Shown here piece by piece: positions 1-10,966 of a stretch of DNA of 64,000 bases; the stretch's first letter is position 1; each line of letters begins with the position of its first letter. Both the position numbers and the translations under genes were made by a program. Location: the NCBI RefSeq assembly GCF_029714285.1, contig NZ_CP121662.1:3556001-3620000 (forward strand), written 5' to 3'. Below the pieces are notes generated by a model. It ran no database searches, was not told the origin of the DNA, and saw only the letters and a list, made by a program, of their open reading frames with translations. Origin of the DNA: Rhizobium sp. CB3090 (GTDB taxonomy: Bacteria; Pseudomonadota; Alphaproteobacteria; Rhizobiales; Rhizobiaceae).

Positions 1-1
1 G

Positions 2-79
2 CTGCCCGCACCCGCACCGCTGGACTCCCTGCACGATCACGCCTTCGATTTCTATCAGCGCATGGTGGAATGGGAATAG
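2..79 (+). CDS. 3' end of an unidentified protein-coding gene
   Basis: An open frame enters from the left edge and stops at TAG (77-79). The last 25 residues read LPAPAPLDSLHDHAFDFYQ then RMVEWE. It runs toward the rpsA terminator, so it is convergent with rpsA. Too little is visible to name a family. Confidence 0.5.
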   Translation: MPAPAPLDSLHDHAFDFYQRMVEWE

Positions 80-165
80 CCGGGCCGCGTCAGAGCGCCG
101 TGCGTTCATCTGAGCGCATAAAGAGGGCTCTGATCTTTGAACCTTGAGGCAGCGCCAAACAAAAG

Positions 166-195
166 CCCGCCGGAGCGATCCGGCGGGTCTCTTTA
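166..195 (-). terminator. Rho-independent terminator of rpsA
   Basis: CCCGCCGG (166-173) and CCGGCGGG (180-187) form a perfect 8-bp stem around a 6-base loop. Read on the minus strand, after the rpsA stop, the stem is followed by CTTTTGTTTGG. The plus side (TCTCTTTATC) is also T-rich, so it may serve the convergent gene at the left edge as well. Confidence 0.8.
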
Positions 196-217
196 TCTCT
201 AAGGCTTCAACCGAAGA

Positions 218-1921
218 TTATTCGGCGTTGCGGTTCTTCAGAGCCGCACCCAGGATGTCGCCGAGCGAAGCGCCGGAGTCGGACGAACCGAACTGAGCGA
301 CTGCTTCCTTCTCTTCTGCGATTTCCAGAGCCTTGATGGACAGCATGATCTTGCGGTCCTTCTTGGAGAAGTTGGTGACGCGGGCGTCGACGGTCTGACC
401 GACCGAGAAACGCTCCGGACGCTGCTCGTCGCGATCACGCGACAGGTCGGCGCGGCGGATGAAGGAGGTGATGTCGTCGTGGTTGACGAGCTTCACTTCG
501 ATGCCGCCATCGTTGATGGCGATGACTTCAGCCGAAACGACGGCATTCTTGCGCAGTTCGCCGGAAGCAGCGGCTTCGCCGACTGCATCCTTGCCGAGCT
601 GCTTGATGCCGAGCGAGATGCGTTCCTTGTCGACATCGACGTCGAGAACGACGGCCTTGACGACATCACCCTTGTTGTACTCTTCGATGACCTGCTCGCC
701 CGGACGGTTCCAGTCGAGGTCGGAGAGGTGCACCATGCCGTCCACATCGCCGTCGAGGCCGATGAACAGGCCGAATTCGGTCTTGTTCTTGACTTCGCCT
801 TCGACTTCGGTGCCAGCCGGATGGTTGCGGGCGAATGCTGCCCACGGATTTTCCAGCGTCTGCTTCAGGCCGAGCGAGATACGACGCTTGGTCGGATCGA
901 CTTCGAGAACGACAACTTCGACTTCCTGGCTCGTGGACAGGATCTTGCCGGGGTGAACGTTCTTCTTGGTCCAGGACATTTCCGAGATGTGGATGAGGCC
1001 TTCGATGCCCGGCTCCAGCTCGACGAACGCACCGTAGTCGGTGATGTTCGTAACCGTACCGGAGATCTTCTTGCCTTCCGGATACTTGGCCTGGATGCCA
1101 TCCCACGGATCGCTCTCGAGCTGCTTCATGCCGAGCGAGATGCGGTGGGTTTCCTGGTTGATGCGGATGATCTGTACCTTGACCTGCTGGCCGATGGACA
1201 GGATTTCCGACGGATGGTTCACACGGCGCCATGCCATGTCGGTGACGTGCAGCAGGCCGTCGATGCCGCCGAGGTCAACGAACGCACCGTAATCGGTGAT
1301 GTTCTTGACGACGCCGTCAACAACCTGGCCTTCTTCGAGGTTCTGAACGATTTCAGAACGCTGCTCGGCACGGGACTCTTCCAGAACCGTACGACGCGAA
1401 ACGACGATGTTGCCGCGGCGCTTGTCCATCTTGAGGATTTCGAAGGGCTGCGGGTTGTGCATCAGCGGCGTGACGTCGCGGATCGGACGGATGTCGACCT
1501 GAGAGCGCGGCAGGAAGGCGATAGCGCCATCCAGATCGACGGTGAAACCGCCCTTGACCTGGTTGAAGATGACGCCTTCGACGCGTTCGCCAGCTTCGAA
1601 CTTGGCTTCGAGCTTGATCCAGCTTTCTTCGCGGCGAGCCTTTTCGCGCGACAGAACAGCTTCGCCAAGCGCGTTTTCGATGCGCTCGACATAGACTTCG
1701 ACTTCATCGCCAACCTTGAGCGTGCCGTCCTTGGCACGTGCACCGAATTCCTTCAGCGCGATGCGGCCTTCGACCTTGAGGCCGACGTCCACAACGGCGA
1801 CATCCTTTTCGATGCCGGTGATGATGCCCTTGGTGACATAGCCTTCAGCCAGATCGTTCTTGGCAAAGGATTCTTCGAGAAGGGCTGCGAAATCTTCGCG
1901 AGAGGGGGAAGTTACAGACAT
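218..1921 (-). CDS. rpsA: 30S ribosomal protein S1
   Basis: This 567-residue protein is full length for S1. It binds mRNA on the small ribosomal subunit and helps load structured or weak-SD messages. Six S1-type OB folds lie in tandem, roughly at residues 27-95, 112-180, 197-265, 282-352, 369-439 and 456-525. Repeated ITDYGAFV..GIDGLLHV-like cores are plain in repeats three to five. The ATG is preceded by AGGAGATTTT, a strong ribosome binding site. It lies downstream of aroA and cmk on the same strand, the usual alphaproteobacterial order. A 176-base gap with a hairpin separates it from cmk, so it probably also has its own promoter. Confidence 0.98.
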   Translation of the reverse strand: MSVTSPSREDFAALLEESFAKNDLAEGYVTKGIITGIEKDVAVVDVGLKVEGRIALKEFGARAKDGTLKVGDEVEVYVERIENALGEAVLSREKARREESWIKLEAKFEAGERVEGVIFNQVKGGFTVDLDGAIAFLPRSQVDIRPIRDVTPLMHNPQPFEILKMDKRRGNIVVSRRTVLEESRAEQRSEIVQNLEEGQVVDGVVKNITDYGAFVDLGGIDGLLHVTDMAWRRVNHPSEILSIGQQVKVQIIRINQETHRISLGMKQLESDPWDGIQAKYPEGKKISGTVTNITDYGAFVELEPGIEGLIHISEMSWTKKNVHPGKILSTSQEVEVVVLEVDPTKRRISLGLKQTLENPWAAFARNHPAGTEVEGEVKNKTEFGLFIGLDGDVDGMVHLSDLDWNRPGEQVIEEYNKGDVVKAVVLDVDVDKERISLGIKQLGKDAVGEAAASGELRKNAVVSAEVIAINDGGIEVKLVNHDDITSFIRRADLSRDRDEQRPERFSVGQTVDARVTNFSKKDRKIMLSIKALEIAEEKEAVAQFGSSDSGASLGDILGAALKNRNAE

Positions 1922-2055
1922 AAAATCTCCTGGCGTGTCTCAATCAGGATTGAGGACACTGATGCGCCGGTGGTTCGTGTTGAACAAGCCCGCATCCGTC
2001 CGCCTCCCCTTGGGAAAGCTATCCGGCGCTTGGACGGAATGTCAGGCTTTTAAAT

Positions 2056-2089
2056 CAGCGGCTTCGTGCGCAAAGCACGCGAAGGCCGC
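2056..2089 (-). terminator. Hairpin between cmk and rpsA, possible weak terminator
   Basis: AGCGGCTTCGTGC and GCACGCGAAGGCCGCT pair imperfectly around GCAAA just after the cmk stop. The minus-strand 3' side is GATTTAAAAG, only mildly U-rich. It may partly separate cmk transcripts from rpsA. Confidence 0.4.
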
Positions 2090-2097
2090 TCGCATTT

Positions 2098-4142
<2,045 letters not shown>

Positions 4143-4378
4143 TTATCGCTGGCTTAGCTCCTGTTGCGCCAACTGACCTGCGGTTCACGCTTGCTCGTTA
4201 CCACAGACCCGCTGCCCGGTCATCCCGGAATGCCGGGAAAACCAGTGCCGGCGTATATAAAGTTTGGCTTTGACAGAAAGAGCCGCAACGATTAAGGGGA
4301 CCGGCTGATATTTCCCTTAAAACGCCGGTTTCTCCGGCATTGCCGAATCTTTATTCGGCCATTCATGAGGCTTTGACA

Positions 4379-4759
4379 GTGGCGAAAGCGGAACTTGGAA
4401 CAAAACGTACCGATCCAGATACCGGCAAGAAGTTCTATGACTTGAACCGGGACCCGGTCGTCTCGCCCTATACCGGCAAATCCTGGCCCTTGTCCTTCTT
4501 CGAGGAGACCTCCGCTTCCAAGGAAGTTCCGGAAGAGGACGAAGTGGCTGAAGTCGATACCGAAAACACGGAAGTCGAGCTCGTGTCGCTCGAAGACGCC
4601 GACGAGACTGCTGCTGGCGACGATATCCCGGATATCGGCGATGACGATGTCGAAATCGGCGACGATGACGACGACACCTTCCTCGAAGCCGACGAAGATG
4701 AAGATGACGACGACATGAGCGACATCATCGGCGTTACCGGCGACGACGACGACGTTTGA
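4379..4759 (+). CDS. FYDLN acid domain protein (TIGR02300 family)
   Basis: The product is about 126 residues. The N-terminal third carries the family signature GTKRTDPDTGKKFYDLN and VVSPYTGKSWPLSFFEE. The rest is an extremely acidic tail of Asp and Glu runs ending DDDDV, probably disordered. I start at GTG 4379 because TGAGG lies just upstream and the signature begins a few residues later; a TTG 13 codons earlier has no clear site. The family is restricted to alphaproteobacteria and has no settled function. It is divergent from aroA and sits beside tRNA-Ala. Confidence 0.88.
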   Translation: MAKAELGTKRTDPDTGKKFYDLNRDPVVSPYTGKSWPLSFFEETSASKEVPEEDEVAEVDTENTEVELVSLEDADETAAGDDIPDIGDDDVEIGDDDDDTFLEADEDEDDDDMSDIIGVTGDDDDV

Positions 4760-4910
4760 TTTGCGAACAATCGGCCCGGTGAACAAGAAAAATTTTCCGG
4801 GCCGAAAATTTCGGCTTGCTATCTGCAAAAACCAGAAGTAATAAGCCGCCACCCCGACGGGCGAAGCGCTCGGAAGGGACCCAGGGCCGGTCAACCGGCA
4901 CCACCTTGAT

Positions 4911-4986
<76 letters not shown>

Positions 4987-5206
4987 AAAGATTTTTCAGA
5001 ATTTTCGGTTGCTTGAGAGGGTTGTTAAATCCCTGCTGCTGTGCGGAGCTTTTGGCCCGAAAGGGCGCTCCCGATTTCGGCTTGAAATTTGCTTTTGGAA
5101 GGTGAGGCTCATGGCAGAGCTAGCACCTCAATCCGTCTTCACTCACGCGGATAGCGGAGTCTTTACATGTACTTAACCAAAAATTCTATCAAGCGATTGA
5201 ATCTAC
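4987..5206. other. Intergenic stretch after tRNA-Ala, no supported gene
   Basis: This is AT-richer than the surrounding core genes. It holds one compact hairpin (GGAGC-TTTTG-GCCC-GAAA-GGGC-GCTCC, 5045-5071). A 21-codon open frame at 5111-5176 follows a plausible GGAAGGTGAGG site but cannot be supported on its own. The first bases belong to a 10-bp direct repeat shared with 6150-6159. Confidence 0.5.
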
Positions 5207-5236
5207 TTGATTTTTCGCAAAAACTAGCTACACTAT
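5207..5236 (+). promoter_or_regulatory. Putative sigma-70-type promoter of a short RNA
   Basis: TTGATT at 5207-5212 is followed by candidate -10 elements TACACT (5229-5234, spacer 16) or CACTAT (5231-5236, spacer 18). The match is partial. It is given weight because a terminator lies about 60 bases downstream. Confidence 0.35.
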
Positions 5237-5241
5237 AGATA

Positions 5242-5305
5242 AATGGATTGGGGTTCGTTCCTGGTCGGCGTTGTGGCCTCGGTTTACCGGGGCCTTTCGC
5301 TTTTT
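5242..5305 (+). ncRNA. Candidate short noncoding RNA
   Basis: The predicted transcript of about 60 bases starts after the promoter-like site and ends at a strong hairpin: GGCCTCGG (5275-5282), loop TTTA, CCGGGGCC (5287-5294), then TTTCGCTTTTT. No open frame fits it. The terminator tail is on the plus strand, whereas the neighbouring DUF3800 gene is on the minus strand, so it does not obviously belong to that gene. I cannot assign it to a known family. Confidence 0.35.
5275..5305 (+). terminator. Rho-independent terminator next to the DUF3800 gene
   Basis: An 8-bp stem (one mismatch) with a TTTA loop is followed by TTTCGCTTTTT. Its end coincides with the last codon of the convergent DUF3800 gene, so it may act in both directions. 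Confidence 0.65.
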
Positions 5306-6083
5306 AGGGAAACACTTTCAAGCCAAAGGCTTGGCTCCTGCCCAGAGGCCCCCTCCAAAGTTTTCCGCTAATCACATCGAAGGCCCGGTTCGGCTGGCCG
5401 CCTCTTAAAATCCGCAAACCTATTGGCCGCGCTATGAGATCCGCGATCTGCAGACCAGTGGAATTTGCCAGCTTGGATGCAAAGACTATATCGAAGCAAG
5501 GCATCTTGGAATCTTCCTTTCCACCTTGCAGATAATGGTCTCCCGCCGCGATTCGGCGGAACTCAAGCTCGAGAGCGGCATCTTCCTTGCCTTGGCCAGC
5601 CTTCTCCCGGGGGCTACGCGACTCACAGACGATATGACACTGTTGCTCGTGGTTGCCGTTGTGCTTGATGAAGGCGTGCGTCTTTTCCATGCAAAACAAC
5701 AGACCGAGCTGATAGGGATTGTCAGGGCGCGTGTACTTTCGCTTCAAGTTCTCCTTTCGAATGACAGACGCGATGACCGTCATAGGCATGCGCTCGATAA
5801 CCTCAGTAAGGTCATCCATGAAGCGCGATCGAATCTTGTCATATTGAAGGAAATGAAAAGGGCCTCGTCTTTTCACAATATCAGCTTCATGCATGACGAC
5901 GGTGTCGTGCCCGAACCACCTGAACTTAAACTCCTGCATCGCAGGAACAGCGATGCGCACATAATCAGCCTTCTTGAAAACACAAAATGCCAGCGAGAAT
6001 ATTGGGTAATTCTCGTCGATTGACGTCATGCTGTGGTCGCCACTTTCATCGACGTACACAATGTATTCGCCAAACTCCAACAA
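5304..6083 (-). CDS. DUF3800 domain-containing protein
   Basis: The 259-residue protein begins YIVYVDESGDHS (residues 8-18), the family hallmark whose acidic residues resemble the first strand of RNase H-like folds. A second conserved block near the C-terminus reads TGLQIADLIARPIG. Members are predicted nuclease-like proteins and occur sporadically near tRNAs and in mobile or defence-rich regions; no biochemical role is established. The gene is AT-richer than its neighbours, has no operon partner, and lies just downstream of tRNA-Ala. I infer recent acquisition. It appears intact. Confidence 0.85.
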   Translation of the reverse strand: MLEFGEYIVYVDESGDHSMTSIDENYPIFSLAFCVFKKADYVRIAVPAMQEFKFRWFGHDTVVMHEADIVKRRGPFHFLQYDKIRSRFMDDLTEVIERMPMTVIASVIRKENLKRKYTRPDNPYQLGLLFCMEKTHAFIKHNGNHEQQCHIVCESRSPREKAGQGKEDAALELEFRRIAAGDHYLQGGKEDSKMPCFDIVFASKLANSTGLQIADLIARPIGLRILRGGQPNRAFDVISGKLWRGPLGRSQAFGLKVFP

Positions 6084-6291
6084 AGCACCTTCGAATCAGC
6101 CACTTCACTCAGACTCTACTATGACGCTGGCGATTTCATAATCTCCCGTACCAAAAGATGTGACCTGCGCACAAACATTGCAATCGCGCATCATAGCCAC
6201 ATTGCAGCGCACAAAAATCTGCTAGGAAAAAACGAATCGTTTTCTGCCGTTGCTCTCAAGAGCTCCAGCTCGACACGCCCGAGGATGTATC

Positions 6292-7083
6292 TTGTTCGTT
6301 TTTTCCAAACTGGTCTGGATTTTTGGTCAGCCGCTGTCACTAGCGTTTTTCTTCGGCGTATTGGCGCTGATCGGCAGCCTTGTTCGCAGGCGCTTCATTG
6401 CGATCGTCTCCTCCCTGCTGTCGGTCCTGATCCTGTTCGTCGCGCTTTATACGACCGTCGGCGCCTATATCGTTCAGGGGCTGGAGGAGCGGTTTCCGCA
6501 TCCGACTTCTGATCCTGCCGATCTCAAGTGCATGATCGTTCTCGGCGGTGCTACGCAGAACGAGGTGACGACGGCGCGGGGTGGGTATGAGATGGATTCG
6601 GCTGGAGATCGTCTCGTCGAGACGTTGCGGCTGGCGCAGAAGTTTCCGGAGGCGCGCATCGTCGTCTCCGGCGGTGATGGCTCGATCAGTGGCAAGTACG
6701 AGGGGGATGCGGTCATTTCCGAGCGCTTCTTTGTCGCGCTCGGCATTCCGAAGGACCGGCTTGTCGAGGACACGACCTCGCGCACCACGTTTGAGAATGC
6801 CGTCAACACCAAGCAGCTTCTCGCTCAGAACAGTCTTTCCGGCTGCCTGCTGATCACGTCCGGCTTCCACATGCCGCGCTCCATGGGCATTTTCCGCAAG
6901 CAGGGTATCGATGTCGTCCCCTGGCCGGTCGATTATCGCAGCACGGGCAAGGAAATGCTGGGTTTCGATTTCACCCAGCCGTCGCTGAACGCGCAGTTGT
7001 TGGCGACTGGCGTCCGCGAATGGATCGGTCTTGTCGGCTACTACGCCGCCGGCCGCACCTCGGCGCTTTATCCCAGCCCGTAA
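6292..7083 (+). CDS. YdcF family (DUF218) membrane protein
   Basis: The 263-residue product has hydrophobic segments at about residues 5-25 and 30-50, then a DUF218 domain. That domain shows CMIVLGG, ARIVVSGGDG, TTFENAVNTKQLL and LITSGFHMPRS. Related proteins include YdcF and SanA, with proposed roles in cell-envelope metabolism. The likely start is TTG 6292 (FVFSKLVW), because GAGG lies about eight bases upstream and the frame before it lacks family similarity. A terminator follows directly. Confidence 0.85.
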   Translation: MFVFSKLVWIFGQPLSLAFFFGVLALIGSLVRRRFIAIVSSLLSVLILFVALYTTVGAYIVQGLEERFPHPTSDPADLKCMIVLGGATQNEVTTARGGYEMDSAGDRLVETLRLAQKFPEARIVVSGGDGSISGKYEGDAVISERFFVALGIPKDRLVEDTTSRTTFENAVNTKQLLAQNSLSGCLLITSGFHMPRSMGIFRKQGIDVVPWPVDYRSTGKEMLGFDFTQPSLNAQLLATGVREWIGLVGYYAAGRTSALYPSP

Positions 7084-7089
7084 CCACGT

Positions 7090-7123
7090 GGTCCCCGGCC
7101 CATAACCATGGGTCGGACCTTTT
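7090..7123 (+). terminator. Terminator after the YdcF-like gene
   Basis: GGTC plus CCCAT pair with ATGGG plus GACC around AACC, followed by TTTTGGGG. Two stem segments are split by a small internal loop. Confidence 0.6.
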
Positions 7124-7136
7124 GGGGCGAAAGCAC

Positions 7137-7613
7137 CTACTTTTTCGCGACTGTGACGAATTTCACGCCGCGGACGCGGACGGTGATTTCACACGGGTCG
7201 CCCTCGGTGCGGTCGCAGAAGTGCGGGTGCATTTTCATGACCAGCACCATGTTGCCGAAGCGCTGGATGAAATCGTAGCCATAGATGTGCGCCGTGGCGA
7301 CCAGGATATAACCGCCCTCGGCGACATGGATGTAGAAGTTGTAGGGGCAGCCCTCATCGGTGCAGTCGGGCCCCTTTTCCCCTTTGCAGGTGATCTCGCC
7401 CTCGTTGACGACGAGGTCGGTCAGCGAGTCGTTGTTGATGTCCCGCTCCGTAGCAAAGCCGTCGCCGAAGCTCGCCTGACCGCCGCAACGCTTGGTAAAG
7501 TGTTCCTTCTCGAAGGCCACCGGATCTTGCACGAGCGATTGCTGCGCTTGCGCCACGACGGGCATGATCACGAGCGCGATGAGATTGAGGATCACGATCA
7601 GCAGAGATTTCAC
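7137..7613 (-). CDS. Secreted hypothetical protein
   Basis: The 158-residue protein starts with a signal peptide (MKSLLIVILNLIALVIMPVV, cleavage likely after AQA). The mature part is cysteine-containing: paired Cys in DCTDEGCPYNF and another pair near HFCDRTEGDPC suggest disulfides in the periplasm. I recognise no named family. It lies between two plus-strand genes, divergent from the TRIC channel gene. Confidence 0.7.
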   Translation of the reverse strand: MKSLLIVILNLIALVIMPVVAQAQQSLVQDPVAFEKEHFTKRCGGQASFGDGFATERDINNDSLTDLVVNEGEITCKGEKGPDCTDEGCPYNFYIHVAEGGYILVATAHIYGYDFIQRFGNMVLVMKMHPHFCDRTEGDPCEITVRVRGVKFVTVAKK

Positions 7614-7755
7614 CGGGCATTTCCTCTTGAAAGCGCTGGGACGGCCGCAGGGTTCCGCGACCGCTCGGACATCTTTACGCCTGCCTGCTTGCGCGGCCCT
7701 TGCCGCCGTGATTCACTTCGCCGAAAATCGCGCCGGCACTCTCCTGGAGCCTCGA

Positions 7756-8391
7756 ATGTCGCTTCTTTCGTTTCTCGACTATGCTGGCGTTGCCCTCTTT
7801 GCCGCGACCGGCGCGCTGTCGGCCTCGCGCAAGCAGCTCGATCTGATCGGCTTCCTGTTTCTCGCGGCGGTTACCGGCATCGGTGGCGGTACGCTCAGGG
7901 ATATCATCCTCGGCCGCGTGCCGGTCTTCTGGGTACAGAACCCGACCTATATCATCATCTGTGCCATTGCCGGCGTGCTGGTCTTCTTCACCGCGCATCT
8001 GTTCGAATCGCGCTATCGGCTGTTGATCTGGCTCGATGCGGTCGGACTGTCCGCCTATTGCGTCATGGGCGCGGCCAAGGGCATGGCGGCGACGGGCTCG
8101 CCGACGGTCGCGATCGTCACCGGCGCGCTGACGGCGACTTTCGGCGGCATCCTGCGCGATCTCCTGGCGAACGAGCCCTCGGTGCTGCTGCGGCCGGAAA
8201 TCTATGTGACTGCAGCGCTCGTCGGCGCCGGCGTCTTCACCGCTGCCAATGCCACTACCATGCCGCTCTATGCCTCCGCGGCACTTGGCGTCACCGCAGC
8301 CTTCGTCGTACGCGGCGGCGCGCTCTGGTTCGGCTGGACCTTCCCGACCTACCATCATAAGCCCGGCCGCCATCCCGACGATGTGATGTAA
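7756..8391 (+). CDS. Trimeric intracellular cation channel family protein (YicG/UPF0126)
   Basis: The 211-residue protein is almost wholly hydrophobic with about seven membrane segments. It carries two repeats, each with a glycine-rich kinked motif: GGGTLRDIILGRVPVFW and GGILRDLLANEPSVLL. This is the signature of bacterial TRIC homologues, which form trimeric potassium-permeable channels. The start is ATG 7756, with CTGGAG seven bases upstream; the longer open frame before it has no signature. It is convergent with irr. Confidence 0.9.
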   Translation: MSLLSFLDYAGVALFAATGALSASRKQLDLIGFLFLAAVTGIGGGTLRDIILGRVPVFWVQNPTYIIICAIAGVLVFFTAHLFESRYRLLIWLDAVGLSAYCVMGAAKGMAATGSPTVAIVTGALTATFGGILRDLLANEPSVLLRPEIYVTAALVGAGVFTAANATTMPLYASAALGVTAAFVVRGGALWFGWTFPTYHHKPGRHPDDVM

Positions 8392-8452
8392 TTGGAGGCA
8401 ATAGGAACTAGGCAATAGGTAATAGCAAACGGCCGGAAGACAATTCTACTGT

Positions 8453-8872
8453 CTACTGCTGCTTGCGGCGCAGGCGGATGACGACGTCGACATGGGCGAT
8501 TTCCATGCCCTTCGGCGGTTCCGGCAGATTGCCGATCGACAGATTGCTGATCGGAATATCCAACACTTCGTTCTGGCCTTCGATGAAGAAGTGGTGGTGA
8601 TCGGACACGTTGGTGTCGAAATAGGTCTTGGTGCTTTCGACGGCGAGTACGCGGATCAGGCCGGCCTCGGTGAACTGATGCAGCGTGTTATAGACGGTGG
8701 CGAGCGAAACCGGCACGCCGGCCGCAACAGCCTCTTCGTGTAGTTCCTCGACGGTCAGGTGGCGGTCGCCCTTGGCGAAAAGAAGGTCGCCGAGTGCGAC
8801 GCGTTGCCGGGTCGGTCTCAGGCCCACGCCGCGCAGCCTGGTTTCGATCGCGATTTCGGCCTCTTCCGCCAT
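8453..8872 (-). CDS. irr: Iron response regulator Irr, Fur family
   Basis: The 139-residue protein has the Fur-type winged helix (LRPTRQRVALGDLL, then PVSLATVYNTLHQF at about 54-67) and the dimerisation and metal region with DHHHFF (His92-94). In rhizobia Irr represses or activates iron and heme genes under low iron and is inactivated through heme. The N-terminal heme regulatory motif of the Bradyrhizobium protein is absent, as in Rhizobium. It is divergent from fabA, the normal rhizobial arrangement. A good promoter lies at 8917-8945. Confidence 0.96.
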   Translation of the reverse strand: MAEEAEIAIETRLRGVGLRPTRQRVALGDLLFAKGDRHLTVEELHEEAVAAGVPVSLATVYNTLHQFTEAGLIRVLAVESTKTYFDTNVSDHHHFFIEGQNEVLDIPISNLSIGNLPEPPKGMEIAHVDVVIRLRRKQQ

Positions 8873-8916
8873 TCAGGGAACTCCGGATTCCTGATCTCTA
8901 TAAATCTTTACTAAGC

Positions 8917-8945
8917 CATATAACTTTTGCCTGGATTGCTTTCAA
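8917..8945 (-). promoter_or_regulatory. Promoter of irr
   Basis: On the minus strand TTGAAA (8945-8940) and TATATG (8922-8917) are separated by 17 bases, a close sigma-70 match, placing the start of transcription about 38 bases before the irr ATG. Confidence 0.65.
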
Positions 8946-9170
8946 TAGTTTCGATGGGGTGGGAAGGCGGCCAAAAGCCGTAAAAAGAAGGTTCTTGGCG
9001 CATTTGCCTCTGGTAGCAACCCTGGCCTTCCTGTATGCGACCACCACATAACAGTGAAGTGTGTCCGATGGGGCGATGGAATGCGAGCATCATGCTTGCG
9101 CTTCATTTTCTGTCGATCTTGCACTAAAGCTTCACATCAATCGGCATTTGCGCGGGGGAAACGGAACTTT

Positions 9171-9686
9171 ATGACGACGAGACAATCCAGCTTCAACTAT
9201 GAGGAAATCCTGGCCTGCGGCCGCGGCGAACTGTTCGGCCCGGGCAATGCGCAGCTTCCCCTGCCGCCGATGCTGATGGTCCATCGCATTACAGATATTT
9301 CCGAAACCGGTGGCGCCTTCGACAAGGGCTACATTCGCGCCGAATACGACGTGCGTCCCGACGACTGGTACTTCCCCTGCCATTTTGCCGGCAATCCGAT
9401 CATGCCGGGCTGCCTCGGCCTGGACGGCATGTGGCAGCTGACCGGCTTCTTCCTCGGCTGGCTCGGCGAGCCCGGCCGTGGCATGGCGCTTTCCACCGGC
9501 GAGGTGAAGTTCAAGGGCATGGTCCGTCCGGATACGAAGCTTCTCGAATACGGCATCGACTTCAAGCGCGTCATGCGCGGCCGCCTCGTGCTCGGCACCG
9601 CCGACGGCTGGCTGAAGGCCGATGGCGAGGTCATTTATCAGGCGACAGACCTGCGCGTAGGACTGTCAAAAGACAAGACTGCCTGA
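9171..9686 (+). CDS. fabA: 3-hydroxydecanoyl-ACP dehydratase/isomerase
   Basis: The 171-residue enzyme dehydrates 3-hydroxydecanoyl-ACP and isomerises the product to cis-3-decenoyl-ACP, the entry point to unsaturated fatty acids. The hot-dog fold active site is visible as [18 protein letters not shown], with catalytic His71 and Asp85. The start ATG 9171 follows a GGGGGAAACGG site. It is the first gene of fabA-fabB-fabI, divergent from irr. Confidence 0.97.
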   Translation: MTTRQSSFNYEEILACGRGELFGPGNAQLPLPPMLMVHRITDISETGGAFDKGYIRAEYDVRPDDWYFPCHFAGNPIMPGCLGLDGMWQLTGFFLGWLGEPGRGMALSTGEVKFKGMVRPDTKLLEYGIDFKRVMRGRLVLGTADGWLKADGEVIYQATDLRVGLSKDKTA

Positions 9687-9738
9687 GCTGCGGCATGGCC
9701 GCCCCACAAAGACAGAGCTTTTAGAAAAGGTCATCGAC

Positions 9739-10962
9739 ATGAGACGGGTAGTAGTTACGGGTCTTGGTATTGTCTCTTCGATTGGAAACGATGCGCAGGA
9801 AGTCACCGCCTCGTTGCGCGAAGCCAAGTCGGGCATTTCTTTCTCCTCCGATTTCGCCGAACACGGTTTCAAGTGCCAGGTCTGGGGTTCGCCGAAGATC
9901 GATACGACGGATCTGGTCGACCGCCGCGCCATGCGCTTCCTGTCGCAGGGCGGCGCATGGAACCATGTCGCTATGAAGCAGGCGATCGCCGACAGCGGTC
10001 TCGAAGAGAGCGACATCACCAATGATCGCACCGGTATCATCATGGGTTCCGGTGGCCCGTCGACCCGCACGTTGATTGAAGCCGCCGATATCACCCGCAA
10101 GAACAACAGCCCGAAGCGCATCGGTCCCTTTGCCGTGCCGAAATCGATGTCGTCGACGGCATCGGCGACGCTCGCCACCTGGTTCAAGATCCACGGCGTC
10201 AACTACTCCATCTCGTCTGCCTGCTCGACCTCGGCGCATTGCATCGGCAACGCCGCCGAGATGATCCAATGGGGCAAGCAGGACGTCATGTTCGCCGGCG
10301 GCCATGAAGACCTCGACTGGACGATGTCGAACCTCTTCGACGCCATGGGCGCCATGTCGTCCAAGTTCAACGAGGATCATCCGGAAGCCGCCTCCCGCGC
10401 CTATGATGCCAATCGCGACGGCTTCGTCATCGCCGGCGGTGCCGGCGTATTGGTGCTAGAGGAACTGGAACACGCCAAGGCGCGCGGCGCCAAGATCTAT
10501 GCCGAGATCGTCGGCTATGGCGCCACTTCGGACGGCTACGACATGGTCGCGCCGTCGGGCGAGGGGGCTGTGCGTTGCATGCGCCAGGCGCTCGCGACCG
10601 TGAAGGGCGATATCGACTACATCAACACCCACGGCACCTCGACGCCGGTCGGCGACAGCAAGGAAATCGGCGCCATTCGCGAGGTGTTCGGAGCCAAGAT
10701 CCCGCCGATCCAGTCGACCAAGTCGCTGACGGGCCATTCGCTCGGCGCAGCCGGCGTGCAGGAATCGATCTATTCGATCCTGATGATGCAGGAGCGCTTC
10801 ATCGGCGAAAGCGCTCATATCACCGAACTCGACCCGGAATTCGAAGGTGTGCCGATCGTGCGCAAACGCATCGACGATGCCAAGATCGACATCGCTCTTT
10901 CCAATTCCTTCGGCTTCGGCGGCACCAACGCCACGCTCGTCTTCCAGCGCTATAACGGATAA
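9739..10962 (+). CDS. fabB: 3-oxoacyl-ACP synthase I
   Basis: The 407-residue condensing enzyme elongates the cis-unsaturated acyl-ACP made by FabA. Cys162 lies in [12 protein letters not shown], and the two catalytic histidines in [12 protein letters not shown] and [11 protein letters not shown]-terminal [14 protein letters not shown] completes the KAS family pattern. It lies 52 bases after fabA and four bases before fabI, so the three are probably one operon. Confidence 0.97.
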   Translation: MRRVVVTGLGIVSSIGNDAQEVTASLREAKSGISFSSDFAEHGFKCQVWGSPKIDTTDLVDRRAMRFLSQGGAWNHVAMKQAIADSGLEESDITNDRTGIIMGSGGPSTRTLIEAADITRKNNSPKRIGPFAVPKSMSSTASATLATWFKIHGVNYSISSACSTSAHCIGNAAEMIQWGKQDVMFAGGHEDLDWTMSNLFDAMGAMSSKFNEDHPEAASRAYDANRDGFVIAGGAGVLVLEELEHAKARGAKIYAEIVGYGATSDGYDMVAPSGEGAVRCMRQALATVKGDIDYINTHGTSTPVGDSKEIGAIREVFGAKIPPIQSTKSLTGHSLGAAGVQESIYSILMMQERFIGESAHITELDPEFEGVPIVRKRIDDAKIDIALSNSFGFGGTNATLVFQRYNG

Positions 10963-10966
10963 AGCA

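Noticed and set aside
479..2053. Long plus-strand open frame antisense to rpsA (524 codons)
   Set aside because: It is a shadow of the highly biased codon use of rpsA. It has no family pattern, and the minus-strand S1 protein is unambiguous.
4292..4894. 200-codon minus-strand frame opposite the FYDLN protein gene
   Set aside because: Its Val/Ile/Asp runs are the complement of the acidic codons. The plus-strand protein has the recognised motif.
5111..5176. 21-codon frame after tRNA-Ala with a possible ribosome binding site
   Set aside because: It is too short, has no recognisable property and there is no comparative evidence. It is mentioned in the gap entry only.
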